Positions 23,805-31,533 of a stretch of DNA of 54,335 bases are shown in pieces. Source of the stretch: Planotetraspora sp. A-T 1434. GTDB lineage: Bacteria > Actinomycetota > Actinomycetes > Streptosporangiales > Streptosporangiaceae. A program made the translations under genes and the position numbers. The notes beneath the pieces are model-generated. The model saw nothing but the letters and a program-made list of their open reading frames with translations, was not told where the DNA came from and did not search any database. The DNA lies in the NCBI RefSeq assembly GCF_025420585.1, contig NZ_JAOEGB010000039.1, forward strand, positions 1 to 54,335, written 5' to 3'. The stretch's first letter is position 1; each line of letters begins with the position of its first letter.

Positions 23805-24722
23805 CTAATGCCGTACGGCACGGCGTCGCGCACGCAGCATCAGTCCACCGGTTGCCGCAGCCAAGATCAACGCCGTGCCGCTGAGCACGAGGACACGTCC
23901 GTCCGGCCCCATCTCTCCACCGCCGCCCGTGGCCGCCCCACCCCCGGGGGTGTGCGTCACCTGAGTGGTCTTGTGCGGCTTGGCCGTCACCGTCTTGTAG
24001 ATCGTCCGCGTAGGCCGCGGAGTCGTCGGTGTAGCACTCGCCGACGTGCTGGCAGACGAACTCGGCGTCGTGCTCGTCCCCGCAGCTGTGGTGACCGGAA
24101 TCGTGGCCACAGCGGGGAGCGTCTTGGCCCCGGTAGTGGCGAGCTTGCAGTCGTACAGCGGCGCGGTTGACGCGGCAACGCCAGCAGTGGCGGGGGTCAG
24201 AACGTTGAGCTTGAAGTCCTTGGCTGTGAGCACGATGGACGTGGCACCCGTAGAAGGGGTGACGATCACGGTCGCCACCGGGATCGTCGGGATCGCGGCC
24301 TGGGGTGCGATCTCGGTCGTTATCGCAACAGATGGCGACGGAGTCGATACTGCGGCGGTCGCGGTCGTGGGCGCAACCGAAGCCACAACCGTGGGCTGGT
24401 TCTCGATCCACTTGCCGCTGGCGATGGCAACCGGCGCGGGGAGCGAAGATCCGGACTCCGGCGCGATCGCCAGGGTGGCCGTGAACTGCGTTCCCACCGT
24501 CGCGGTCGCCACCAAGGACGTCAGCGTGACGTTGAAATCGTGTGTCACGGCAGTGCCCGGCGAGTTCGGGGCGGTGTAGGGAGTGCAGCTGTAGGTCACC
24601 GACTTGTTGTCGGCATGTGCGCCGCCGATCATTGAGAAGCCACCGAGAAGGACTCCTGCGCTGACTACTCCGGCTGCGGCCGCCTTCTTGGCGATACGAC
24701 GCCGTGCCTTCGACTTCAGCAC
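23805..24722 (-). CDS. Secreted surface protein, predicted sortase substrate (first copy)
   Basis: A 305-residue exported protein. GTG 24722 follows GGAGAGGATCA and gives a basic signal peptide (LKSKARRRIAKKAAAAGVVS, cleavage near GGAHA). The mature part is Thr/Ala/Val-rich and contains two cysteines (YSCTPY and LYDCKL), likely one disulphide. A Ser/Thr/Pro stalk leads to TPGGGAATGGGGEMGP, a hydrophobic segment (LVLSGTALILAAATGGLML) and an Arg tail. This is the layout of a cell-wall sorting signal, but with GAATG in place of LPXTG. Directly followed by a class F sortase. Beyond surface location, function is unknown. Confidence 0.78.
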   Translation of the reverse strand: MLKSKARRRIAKKAAAAGVVSAGVLLGGFSMIGGAHADNKSVTYSCTPYTAPNSPGTAVTHDFNVTLTSLVATATVGTQFTATLAIAPESGSSLPAPVAIASGKWIENQPTVVASVAPTTATAAVSTPSPSVAITTEIAPQAAIPTIPVATVIVTPSTGATSIVLTAKDFKLNVLTPATAGVAASTAPLYDCKLATTGAKTLPAVATIPVTTAAGTSTTPSSSASTSASATPTTPRPTRTIYKTVTAKPHKTTQVTHTPGGGAATGGGGEMGPDGRVLVLSGTALILAAATGGLMLRARRRAVRH

Positions 24723-24790
24723 TGATCCTCTCCCATTCCAAGTCCCTGCACTAACAGGCGTACCAGCATCCCAGCATACGGTCACGGTTA

Positions 24791-24806
24791 GGTAGAGATC
24801 CTATGG
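24791..24806 (-). promoter_or_regulatory. Candidate promoter element of the first surface-protein operon
   Basis: On the minus strand CCATAGGATCTCTACC contains the -10-like TAGGAT. A close match, CCATAAGATCTACC, occurs at a similar distance before the second surface-protein gene (28946-28959). Further upstream at about 24835-24880 CATGACAGA is directly repeated within an AT-richer stretch, which could be an operator. Confidence 0.45.
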
Positions 24807-24906
24807 ACTACTCCGCTCCAGCGGCGCCTTTCACCATGAATCTGTCATGAAATACCCACAGATTTCTGTCATGGCAGTCAAGGGGGCCCCACCTCTTAAC
24901 AGGTGT

Positions 24907-24952
24907 GACCTGCGGCGGAGGGCCGCCTCAGCCGTGCCGTACGCCGCAGGTC
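24907..24952. repeat. Inverted repeat in the surface-protein/DUF559 intergenic region
   Basis: GACCTGCGGCG and CGCCGCAGGTC form an 11-bp stem with a 24-base loop. The 24723-25232 interval has no gene I can support; besides this stem it holds the surface-protein promoter area. The stem may terminate transcription from the DUF559 gene. Confidence 0.5.
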
Positions 24953-25232
24953 GAAAGATCGACGCGGCGGCAGAGGATCAGGCCTCCGGCGGCGGAAACC
25001 AGGATTAGAGCCATGCGCGGACAACGAGCCACCCGACATGACCGAAGCCGCCGACGTGATCACCCACGGCAGGAACTGAACCGGCGCCATGGGCCGCACG
25101 CGCCGTCACGTGACCCAGCTTTCCCCGAGAGCGCCCCGGAGCAGGCTTCGGACCACCGCTTCCGCTTGGGCCTTACGGTCCCGGGGCTGCGTCTTGTCCT
25201 CTCCAGGTTTCGGGTTGTTCAGACGGAGCTTT

Positions 25233-25297
25233 CAGTCGATCATGGCGATAGTGCTGTTATCCGGGCCGTTTGACAGCACTATCGTCATGATCGACTG
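25233..25297. repeat. Long palindrome abutting the DUF559 stop codon
   Basis: Two 24-base arms (left from CAGTCGATCATGGCGATA, right CAGCACTATCGTCATGATCG plus ACTG) with one mismatch and a 17-base loop, TTATCCGGGCCGTTTGA. It ends at the base next to the DUF559 stop codon. A second copy in the same orientation lies on the other side of the gene (26274-26332) with the same loop length and an almost identical loop. Confidence 0.9.
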
Positions 25298-26266
25298 TTA
25301 GGGGAGTCCCGCCCTTTTCAGAAGCGCGCCTATTTCCCGGACAATGAGGTCGGGTGCGCGGTAGACGTGCTGCTTGGTGTACCGCCGGAGCATCCAGCCC
25401 TCGCCGAAGATCTGGTTCTGCCGCCCGACGTCGTCCAGCCAGCGTCGCTCGTGGCCCTCTCCGTCGTACTCGATGGCCAGCTTCATCTGCGGATAAGCGA
25501 GGTCGACACGGCCCATGAGCAGGTCGTGGTCGTTGTAGATCTCGTATTGGGAGACCGGCCGGGGAAGGCCGGAACGAACCAGGAGCAACCGGAGCCGGGT
25601 CTCCATCGGTGATTCCGCCAGCGGATCGCTGAGGTCGACGATCTCGGGCAGGCGGCTCACCCCTCGGGCACCGGGCCGCCCGGCCGCGTAGTCCAGTAAG
25701 GCGGCCGGCGTGAAATGCCGCCGCACACCGATCCGGGCGAGCGCGTCCACGAGCACCACCGCCTCGACGAGATCGGGCTCCCATCTGGCGAGATCAAAGG
25801 CGATCCGAATCGGTCTGAGCGCGGGCAGTCGCCGGACGATGACGACATCGCCCTCGTCGAGCCGGGCCGTACGCACGTCGATCCCCCGGCGGGGGCGCAT
25901 GCTCATCCCCGGAGGAACCACCACCTCGACCGCGTCTTCCTTGGCCGCGCTGAGCAGGTCCGCGCCATGAAGCCAGGCTGCCATCCGGCCCGCTATGGCA
26001 CCCCCACGCGGAATCAGCAGCGAGGCGGCGGCCGCCCGCACCCAGGGGGTCACCGAAACAGCTTGGTGAACGTACACATCTCGATAAATCCGGACCCATC
26101 CGGATCCACGAAGCTGCGCCTTCGTCAGCAAGCCCGCGCGAATCGCGGCGGAGCCCAGAAACGGCCCCTTCGACAACGCGTGGGGAGATCGCGGACTGCG
26201 CGGCACCCGCTGAGACTGCCACGGGGCCAAGATCGACGTACGGCTGTCGCCCGAAACGACGTCCAT
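25298..26266 (-). CDS. AbiEi-like/DUF559 (Vsr-like nuclease) protein
   Basis: A 322-residue protein. The N-terminal part (about 40-150) resembles the AbiEi-type antitoxin/transcription regulator domain (LLTKAQLRGSGWVRIYRDVY, then GAIAGRMAAWLHGADLL). The C-terminal part (about 215-315) is a DUF559/Vsr-like endonuclease fold: ESPMETRLRLLLVRSG, GRVDLAYPQMKLAIEYDGEGH with candidate acidic residues E222, D255, E266 and D268. This fusion is common in actinobacteria, often in many copies, and its role is unsettled. It is tightly flanked by two copies of a long palindrome, 0 and 7 bases from its ends, and sits between two sortase modules. The start ATG 26266 has only a weak ribosome-binding site. Confidence 0.85.
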   Translation of the reverse strand: MDVVSGDSRTSILAPWQSQRVPRSPRSPHALSKGPFLGSAAIRAGLLTKAQLRGSGWVRIYRDVYVHQAVSVTPWVRAAAASLLIPRGGAIAGRMAAWLHGADLLSAAKEDAVEVVVPPGMSMRPRRGIDVRTARLDEGDVVIVRRLPALRPIRIAFDLARWEPDLVEAVVLVDALARIGVRRHFTPAALLDYAAGRPGARGVSRLPEIVDLSDPLAESPMETRLRLLLVRSGLPRPVSQYEIYNDHDLLMGRVDLAYPQMKLAIEYDGEGHERRWLDDVGRQNQIFGEGWMLRRYTKQHVYRAPDLIVREIGALLKRAGLP

Positions 26267-26273
26267 CCGCTAA

Positions 26274-26332
26274 TCGATCATGACAATAGTGCTGCTATCC
26301 GAGCCGTTTGACAGCACTATCGTCATGATCGA
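26274..26332. repeat. Long palindrome just upstream of the DUF559 gene
   Basis: Arms of 21 bases (left from TCGATCATGACAATAGTG, right CAGCACTATCGTCATGATCG plus A) with one mismatch and a 17-base loop, CTATCCGAGCCGTTTGA. It fills the gap between the sortase-2 stop (6 bases away) and the DUF559 start (7 bases away), so any DUF559 promoter must overlap it. It is in the same orientation as the copy at 25233-25297. Confidence 0.9.
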
Positions 26333-26338
26333 ATGTCG

Positions 26339-27466
26339 TCACTTCCCTTTGACCGAGGTGAGCGTGGCGTACACGATGATGTTGTCCGTGTAGGAATGCG
26401 CCTTGGCGTTGAAGACGCCGCCACAGGTGACGAGCCGCAGTGCGGCCGTGATGGTGTTGCCGTATACCCGCATCGTCGGGAACGCCGTCTTGCTGACCTG
26501 CTCCACCCCGTCGACCGTGAAGATGGCGGTCTTCCCGTCCGCGCGCCGCACGGCGATCTTGTTGCCTCGCTTGAGCTCCCTCAGCCGGCTGAAGACGGCC
26601 GCCCCTTTCCTGGTGTTCACGTGGCCGAGGATCACGGCCGGGCCCTGGTCGCCGGGGACGGGCCCGAGGCGGTACCAGCCGGTGAGATTGGGCCTGCTCA
26701 GCGGGGGCGCCTGGATCTCGCCGTTCTTCTTCACGCCGACCCGGCCCACAGGGGCGAACACCCCGATCGCCGGAATCCCGATCTTGACTGGCCGGCCCGA
26801 GGCGGCCTTGCCGGAGGACTTCCCTGTCGTCGATGACGTCGTCAAGGGAGTCGACGATGACGAGGCGGTAGTCGTCGTGAGGGCGAGCGGCGGGAACGGC
26901 TGGAGCGCGGGCATCGGCGGCGGCGCCGTCGGCGCGGCGGCCGTCAGCGGCACGCCGGCCCCGCCCGGTCCGACCGTCGGCGGCAGGTAGGCCGCGACCT
27001 GACCCGCCTCCTGGATGTTCACCGGCAGCCCCGGTAGAGGGCCGGAATCGCTCTGCGGCGTCGGGGACAGCACGGCGAGCATCCCCACCATGATCGCCAC
27101 GATCCCGCCGAACGACCCGCCGACCAGCAGCGTCGCAAGGACGGGCCGGGGCAACGGCTTACGCGCCCGCTTTGTACGGCTCACGCCTTCGGCGACAACG
27201 CCGCCAACAGGAGTGGCCTGCCCCTGCGCAGCAGCCGGCTGTACGCCCGCCGGAGCGGGGGTTCCGGCAGAAACCGACTCTCCGCCGCCTGGCGTCGCGT
27301 TCGCTGCCGGATTTCCGCCGGCTGGCGTCGCGTTCGCCGCCGCAGCCGGATTTCCGCCGGCTGGCGTCGCGTTCGCGGCCGCAGCCGGGTCTCCGCCGGC
27401 TGAAGTCGGGTTCCCGGCCTCGGGGGTGGGGGCGTCGCCGTCAGGAGTGGAGTTCATCGTCGTCAT
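26339..27466 (-). CDS. Class F sortase (second copy)
   Basis: A 375-residue sortase paralogue of the first copy. The cytoplasmic N-terminus (about 1-100) has a repeat of AAANATPAGGNP. One membrane segment (about 108-132) leads to a Pro/Ala/Ser/Thr linker, then the sortase domain from about 235: VKIGIPAIGVFAPVGRVG, catalytic histidine in VILGHVNTR, catalytic cysteine in LRLVTCGG. It starts five bases after the stop of the upstream surface protein. No arginine is present in the 28 residues after the catalytic cysteine, which is unusual for a sortase. Confidence 0.9.
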   Translation of the reverse strand: MTTMNSTPDGDAPTPEAGNPTSAGGDPAAAANATPAGGNPAAAANATPAGGNPAANATPGGGESVSAGTPAPAGVQPAAAQGQATPVGGVVAEGVSRTKRARKPLPRPVLATLLVGGSFGGIVAIMVGMLAVLSPTPQSDSGPLPGLPVNIQEAGQVAAYLPPTVGPGGAGVPLTAAAPTAPPPMPALQPFPPLALTTTTASSSSTPLTTSSTTGKSSGKAASGRPVKIGIPAIGVFAPVGRVGVKKNGEIQAPPLSRPNLTGWYRLGPVPGDQGPAVILGHVNTRKGAAVFSRLRELKRGNKIAVRRADGKTAIFTVDGVEQVSKTAFPTMRVYGNTITAALRLVTCGGVFNAKAHSYTDNIIVYATLTSVKGK

Positions 27467-27471
27467 CCCCC

Positions 27472-28890
27472 TCAGACCGTCTCGGACCGGTCACCGGCGT
27501 GCGCGGCTCTGCGCCTGAGAAGTGCCACACCACTGAACACTCCGACGAGCAGCATCATGCTTCCCGACCCGACGAGCAGCGGTCCGGAGGCGGCGGTCCG
27601 TTCGGGCTCCTCACCCGTCTGGGCCCCGCCCTTCGGCGTGACCTTCACCTGAGCGACGGTCGGTGTCGCGGTCAGCGTGACCGTGGTCGTCGCCGTCGGC
27701 GTGGGAGTGCCAAGCACCACCACAGTGGTGAGCTGGCTCTGCGTGTTCGAGGGCGACGGGCTGGGGCTGTGACTGCCAGAGCCCGTAGGAGTCGGACTGC
27801 CCGTGCCCGTGGGAGACACGCTGCCCGACGGAGAAACGCTGCCCGACGGAGAAACGCTGGGCGAACCGCTGGCCGAGTCGGACGGGCTTATCGGCGGGCT
27901 CGCGGTCCCGCCCACATTGACCCGGATGGCCGTGGGCTTCTTCACCGGCTTGCATTCCGCGCGGAACTGCTTCGGCGCGTCCAAAAGCTGTTCGGTGACG
28001 GCTCTGAAGCCGTCCACCATGGCCCACTTGGTGTCGAGCTTCTTCACCGTGAGCGTGTGTTCCTTGTACGGCAGGCCCCGCATGCCCCAAAGCGTGTAGT
28101 TTCCCTTGTTCGCGACCAGGACCGGATCGCCGTTGGGCTCCTTGGATCCGTCCGCGGTCGCCGGGATGCCGGGCTCCCCGTCAACGAGGAACTGGACCTG
28201 TCCCCCCTGATTGGACTGCTCGGAAATGAAGTCGACGCCCGTCCCGGTGAACTTGAAGGCCGCCTCGGCCCCCATCACCTGGCTGGCGTGCACATCCACA
28301 TGGACGTCCCCGATGTTGCCGTCCCGGTCGTTGTAGTCCGTCCAGTTCGGACCGTAGGTCACCGCCGGGTCGTCATCGTTGACCACTGCTTCGGACGCGG
28401 GCGGGGTGAAGTCGAGCAGGAGCCGACGAGGCACGATCTCGATTTCGCCCTCGGCCGTCGTGGCGACCGCCCCGGAGATCAGGTCGGGCAAGGCCAGTGC
28501 GCCCCCATTTTGAAGCAGCGCCTGATCCTTCGACCCGAGGGAGTCCAGCTTGCCCGCCCACGGCCCGTTGATGTCCACCACGCCGGTCGCGGAGACACGG
28601 GCGCCCGGCTGGAACAGCCCCGGTGAAAGGAACCGAGTGCCGTCCCTGTAGGCGACGCCCCACTTGACGTCGAGCGGCTGCCCCGCGGTCAGCGCGGTCT
28701 GCAGGGTGAGGGTCACCTTCAGGTTCACGCCGGAGGGTCCGGCGACCCCGCCGGTGCAGTTGTAGTTGAGATCGACCTGAACGGTCTCCGCCTTGGCCGA
28801 GGTCATTGGCAGTGTGAGGAGCGCCCCTCCTGCCACGCTAACAATCGCGGCGGCGAGGGTTCTCCGCCGTCCAGCTCTCCACCGCATCAC
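27472..28890 (-). CDS. Secreted surface protein, predicted sortase substrate (second copy)
   Basis: A 472-residue exported protein with a signal peptide (MMRWRAGRRRTLAAAIVSVA, cleavage near SAKA). The mature region begins ETVQVDLNYNCTGGVAG, paralleling NKSVTYSCTPY of the first copy, so they share a domain. A long central domain (about 50-330) is followed by a Ser/Pro/Thr/Gly stalk (GSVSPSGSVSPTGTGSPTPT) and TPKGGAQTGEEPE, a hydrophobic segment (LLVGSGSMMLLVGVFSGVAL) and an Arg tail. The TPxGGAxTG motif matches the first copy. The start is GTG 28890 (after GGGAG) or ATG 28887. Confidence 0.78.
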   Translation of the reverse strand: MMRWRAGRRRTLAAAIVSVAGGALLTLPMTSAKAETVQVDLNYNCTGGVAGPSGVNLKVTLTLQTALTAGQPLDVKWGVAYRDGTRFLSPGLFQPGARVSATGVVDINGPWAGKLDSLGSKDQALLQNGGALALPDLISGAVATTAEGEIEIVPRRLLLDFTPPASEAVVNDDDPAVTYGPNWTDYNDRDGNIGDVHVDVHASQVMGAEAAFKFTGTGVDFISEQSNQGGQVQFLVDGEPGIPATADGSKEPNGDPVLVANKGNYTLWGMRGLPYKEHTLTVKKLDTKWAMVDGFRAVTEQLLDAPKQFRAECKPVKKPTAIRVNVGGTASPPISPSDSASGSPSVSPSGSVSPSGSVSPTGTGSPTPTGSGSHSPSPSPSNTQSQLTTVVVLGTPTPTATTTVTLTATPTVAQVKVTPKGGAQTGEEPERTAASGPLLVGSGSMMLLVGVFSGVALLRRRAAHAGDRSETV

Positions 28891-28945
28891 CGCGTGCTCC
28901 CGATCGCGAAGCCTGCCCGAACAGGCGAAACCACAGTAAACCGAA

Positions 28946-28959
28946 GGTAGATCTTATGG
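28946..28959 (-). promoter_or_regulatory. Candidate promoter element of the second surface-protein operon
   Basis: On the minus strand CCATAAGATCTACC, with -10-like TAAGAT, about 60 bases before the surface-protein start. It matches the element before the first surface-protein gene in sequence and distance, suggesting co-regulation. Confidence 0.45.
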
Positions 28960-29069
28960 GGATATAGACGCGGCCCATGAGTCCTTTGGGGCGATGGTGG
29001 CGGAGTTGTAATACGACATGGCCCCGAGAACGAGGGCAAACCACCGCCTGGCAATCGACCCCCGAGGAC

Positions 29070-29084
29070 CAGAATCGTATTCTG
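29070..29084. promoter_or_regulatory. Palindrome upstream of the second acyl-CoA dehydrogenase
   Basis: CAGAATCGTATTCTG has 6-base arms around a 3-base centre, 37 bases before the ATG at 29121. It is a plausible dimeric-repressor site; it differs in sequence from the operators at 17474 and 21650. Confidence 0.5.
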
Positions 29085-29120
29085 TTCGCGGCATCAACCT
29101 CCGAGCCGGAAGGCGTATCC

Positions 29121-30266
29121 ATGCGGCGTGACCTCTTCGAGGAGGAGCACCTGCTCTTCCGCGACACCGTTCGTGAGTTCCTGGCGCGTGAGGTGGTCCC
29201 GCACCACCCGCAATGGGAGAAGGACGGCATCGTGCCCCGCGAGGTCTGGAAGAAGGCCGGCGAGCTGGGGATGTTCGGCTTCGCCGTGCCGGAGGAGTTC
29301 GGCGGGTCGGGCATCACGGACTACCGCTACAACACCGTCATCGCCGAGGAGATCATCCGTATCGGGGCGACCGGCCTAGGCTTCTCGCTGCACAACGACG
29401 TCATGGCCCCCTACTTCGTGGACATGACCAACGACGAGCAGAAGCAGCGCTGGCTGCCGGGGTTCGCGTCGGGCGAGCTGATCACGGCCGTCGCGATGAC
29501 CGAGCCGGGGGCGGGCAGCGACCTGCAGGGCGTCCGCACCACGGCGATCAGGGACGGCGACCACTACGTGGTCAACGGACAGAAGACGTTCATCACGAAC
29601 GGCATCAACTCGGACCTTGTCGTGACCGTCACCAAGACCGACCCGACGGCCGGCGCCCGCGGCACCACGCTGCTGGTCATCGAGCGGGGCATGGAGGGCT
29701 TCACCCGCGGCCGCAACCTGGAGAAGGTCGGCATGCACGCCCAGGACACGGCCGAGCTGTTCTTCGAGAACGTCCGCGTTCCCGTGGCCAACCGTCTCGG
29801 TGAGGAGGACGGCCAGGGCTTCTTCCAGCTCATGCACAACCTGCCTCAGGAGCGGCTGTCGATCGCGGTCGGGGCGGTCGCCTCGGCGGAGGCGGTCCTT
29901 GAGGCGACCATCGAGTACTGCAAGAACCGCAAGGCCTTCGGCAAGAGCATCGGCCAGTTCCAGAACACCCGGTTCGTGCTGGCCGAGCTGGCCACCGAGG
30001 TCGAAATCGCCCGCCACTACGTGGACAAGTGCATCCTCGCCCTCAACGCCAAGGAGCTCTCGGCCGTTGACGCCGCGAAGGCGAAGTGGTGGACCACCGA
30101 GCTGCAGACCAAGCTCATCGACCGCTGCCTCCAGCTCCACGGCGGCTACGGCTACATGATGGAGTACCCCGTCGCCAAGGCCTGGCTGGACAGCCGGGTC
30201 CAGACGATCTACGGCGGCACGACTGAGATCATGAAGGAGATCATCGGCCGGTCCTTCGGCTTCTGA
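29121..30266 (+). CDS. Acyl-CoA dehydrogenase
   Basis: A 381-residue acyl-CoA dehydrogenase of the standard short/medium-chain size. It has AMTEPGAGSDLQGVRTTA (FAD/substrate), TFITNGINSDLVV, RLSIAVGAVASAEAVLEATI, and the C-terminal IYGGTTEIMKEIIGRS, whose glutamate region is the usual catalytic base site. ATG 29121 follows CCGGAAGG; longer in-frame starts lack a site. It is probably part of beta-oxidation or branched-chain degradation; the substrate is unresolved. It is monocistronic and divergent from the surface-protein module. Confidence 0.93.
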   Translation: MRRDLFEEEHLLFRDTVREFLAREVVPHHPQWEKDGIVPREVWKKAGELGMFGFAVPEEFGGSGITDYRYNTVIAEEIIRIGATGLGFSLHNDVMAPYFVDMTNDEQKQRWLPGFASGELITAVAMTEPGAGSDLQGVRTTAIRDGDHYVVNGQKTFITNGINSDLVVTVTKTDPTAGARGTTLLVIERGMEGFTRGRNLEKVGMHAQDTAELFFENVRVPVANRLGEEDGQGFFQLMHNLPQERLSIAVGAVASAEAVLEATIEYCKNRKAFGKSIGQFQNTRFVLAELATEVEIARHYVDKCILALNAKELSAVDAAKAKWWTTELQTKLIDRCLQLHGGYGYMMEYPVAKAWLDSRVQTIYGGTTEIMKEIIGRSFGF

Positions 30267-30316
30267 CCGCCCTGGAGGCCGTACGGCAAGGGCCGCGCCT
30301 GCCGTACGGCTCACGC

Positions 30317-30478
30317 TCAGCGGAACTGCTGTCCCCAGATGGCCAGCATGACCAGCACGAACACGATCACGACGCCCGCATAGGCCACCGGGCTCAGCCG
30401 GAAGAACCTGCGAACCCGGTTCAGCGCCCACGCGAACAGGAACGCCAGGAAGACCAGAAGGATGAGTCCGGGGTCCAT
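30317..30478 (-). CDS. Small two-helix membrane protein
   Basis: A 53-residue frame beginning MDPGLILLVFLAFLFAWALN and ending VVIVFVLVMLAIWGQQFR. It has two hydrophobic segments (about 4-18 and 31-48) joined by a basic loop (NRVRRFFRLSP), so the loop probably faces the cytoplasm. It lies 39 bases after the alpha/beta hydrolase on the same strand. The ribosome-binding site is weak. I do not recognise the family. Confidence 0.5.
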   Translation of the reverse strand: MDPGLILLVFLAFLFAWALNRVRRFFRLSPVAYAGVVIVFVLVMLAIWGQQFR

Positions 30479-30517
30479 GCTGATCAGTATGCGGCCCCAT
30501 TCCCGCGTGCGCGTGCG

Positions 30518-31294
30518 CTAGTCACGAGTGCTATCGAGGATCACCTTCGCCACGAGCGCGGGATCGTCACTCATCGGCACGTGGCCGCAGCCGGGCAGCA
30601 ACGTGACTCGCTGCTGCGCCCACCGCGCCGCCCGTACGGCCTGGCGGCGCGGCAGCAGCCGATCATGCTCTCCCCAGGCGATCGTGATGGGGACCTTGGG
30701 CGGGGCAGGGGGCGCGATCCAGGCGAACGACTCCAACGTCTCGTCGAAGCCCGGGCATCCGCGAAGGGCCTCGGCCGCCGCCAGCAGGGCCTGGCTGGAG
30801 ATCTGGGAAGGCTTGGCCACCAGCATCCCCATCGCCGCCGCCCTGCCGGCTTTCGAGGAGGCCAGCGCGGTCGCGGCCCCAGGCGGAGTGGCGCTCGCCG
30901 ACGCGCGGAGCACCCGCAGCATGGTCCGTGCGTAGAGGTGCTCGGCCCGGGACCAGAACCCCGTCGGCGACAGCGCGACAGCCGTACGGACAGCCCCGCG
31001 AGAGGCGAAGTCCAGCGCGACGTAGCCTCCGAGCGAGTTGCCCGCGACGTGCGGGTCCTTCAGCCCGAGCCGCGTCCAGAACTCCTCGACCGCGACGCCC
31101 AGCGTCTCGGCGTTGTACGGCAGGCCGGACGGCAACGGGGGCGACTCCCCGAACCCCGGGAAATCGACCGCGATGACATCGTGCCGTTCCGCGAGCAGAT
31201 CGAGGACGGGCAGCCAGCCCTGCCGGTGATGGCAGATGCCGTGCAGCAGGACCAGCGGTGAGCCACTGCCACGCCGGTCGTAGGCGAGCTCCAT
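30518..31294 (-). CDS. Alpha/beta-fold hydrolase
   Basis: A 258-residue alpha/beta hydrolase. The oxyanion region is LVLLHGICHHRQGW, the nucleophile elbow GNSLGG, the acid ITIAWGEHDRLLP, and the catalytic histidine GCGHVPM. All three catalytic residues are in place, so it should be an active esterase, lipase or C-C hydrolase. The substrate is not predictable. It is followed by a small membrane protein. Confidence 0.9.
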   Translation of the reverse strand: MELAYDRRGSGSPLVLLHGICHHRQGWLPVLDLLAERHDVIAVDFPGFGESPPLPSGLPYNAETLGVAVEEFWTRLGLKDPHVAGNSLGGYVALDFASRGAVRTAVALSPTGFWSRAEHLYARTMLRVLRASASATPPGAATALASSKAGRAAAMGMLVAKPSQISSQALLAAAEALRGCPGFDETLESFAWIAPPAPPKVPITIAWGEHDRLLPRRQAVRAARWAQQRVTLLPGCGHVPMSDDPALVAKVILDSTRD

Positions 31295-31533
31295 ACTTGC
31301 GAGTCAAGCACCCGAATCGGCGCAGACCAAGGAACACGCGGGAGTTTTCCGGGAGAAGCGCAGCATGGCGGGACGAGAACCGCAGCGCGGGTCAAGCGAA
31401 GCGACCGGCGCGAGGACCGCATGTCCCGGCGAAGCGCGGCGACCACCACATCACACGGGCATGCCGCTTGAGGGGCCACCAATCGGAACGCGTCCAGACA
31501 CGACCTAACGAGCCTGGCCGGCGAGGACGCCCG

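Noticed and set aside
25298-26266. Classical AbiEi/AbiEii toxin-antitoxin pair
   Set aside because: Only the AbiEi-like N-terminal domain is present, fused to DUF559; no AbiEii nucleotidyltransferase is adjacent.
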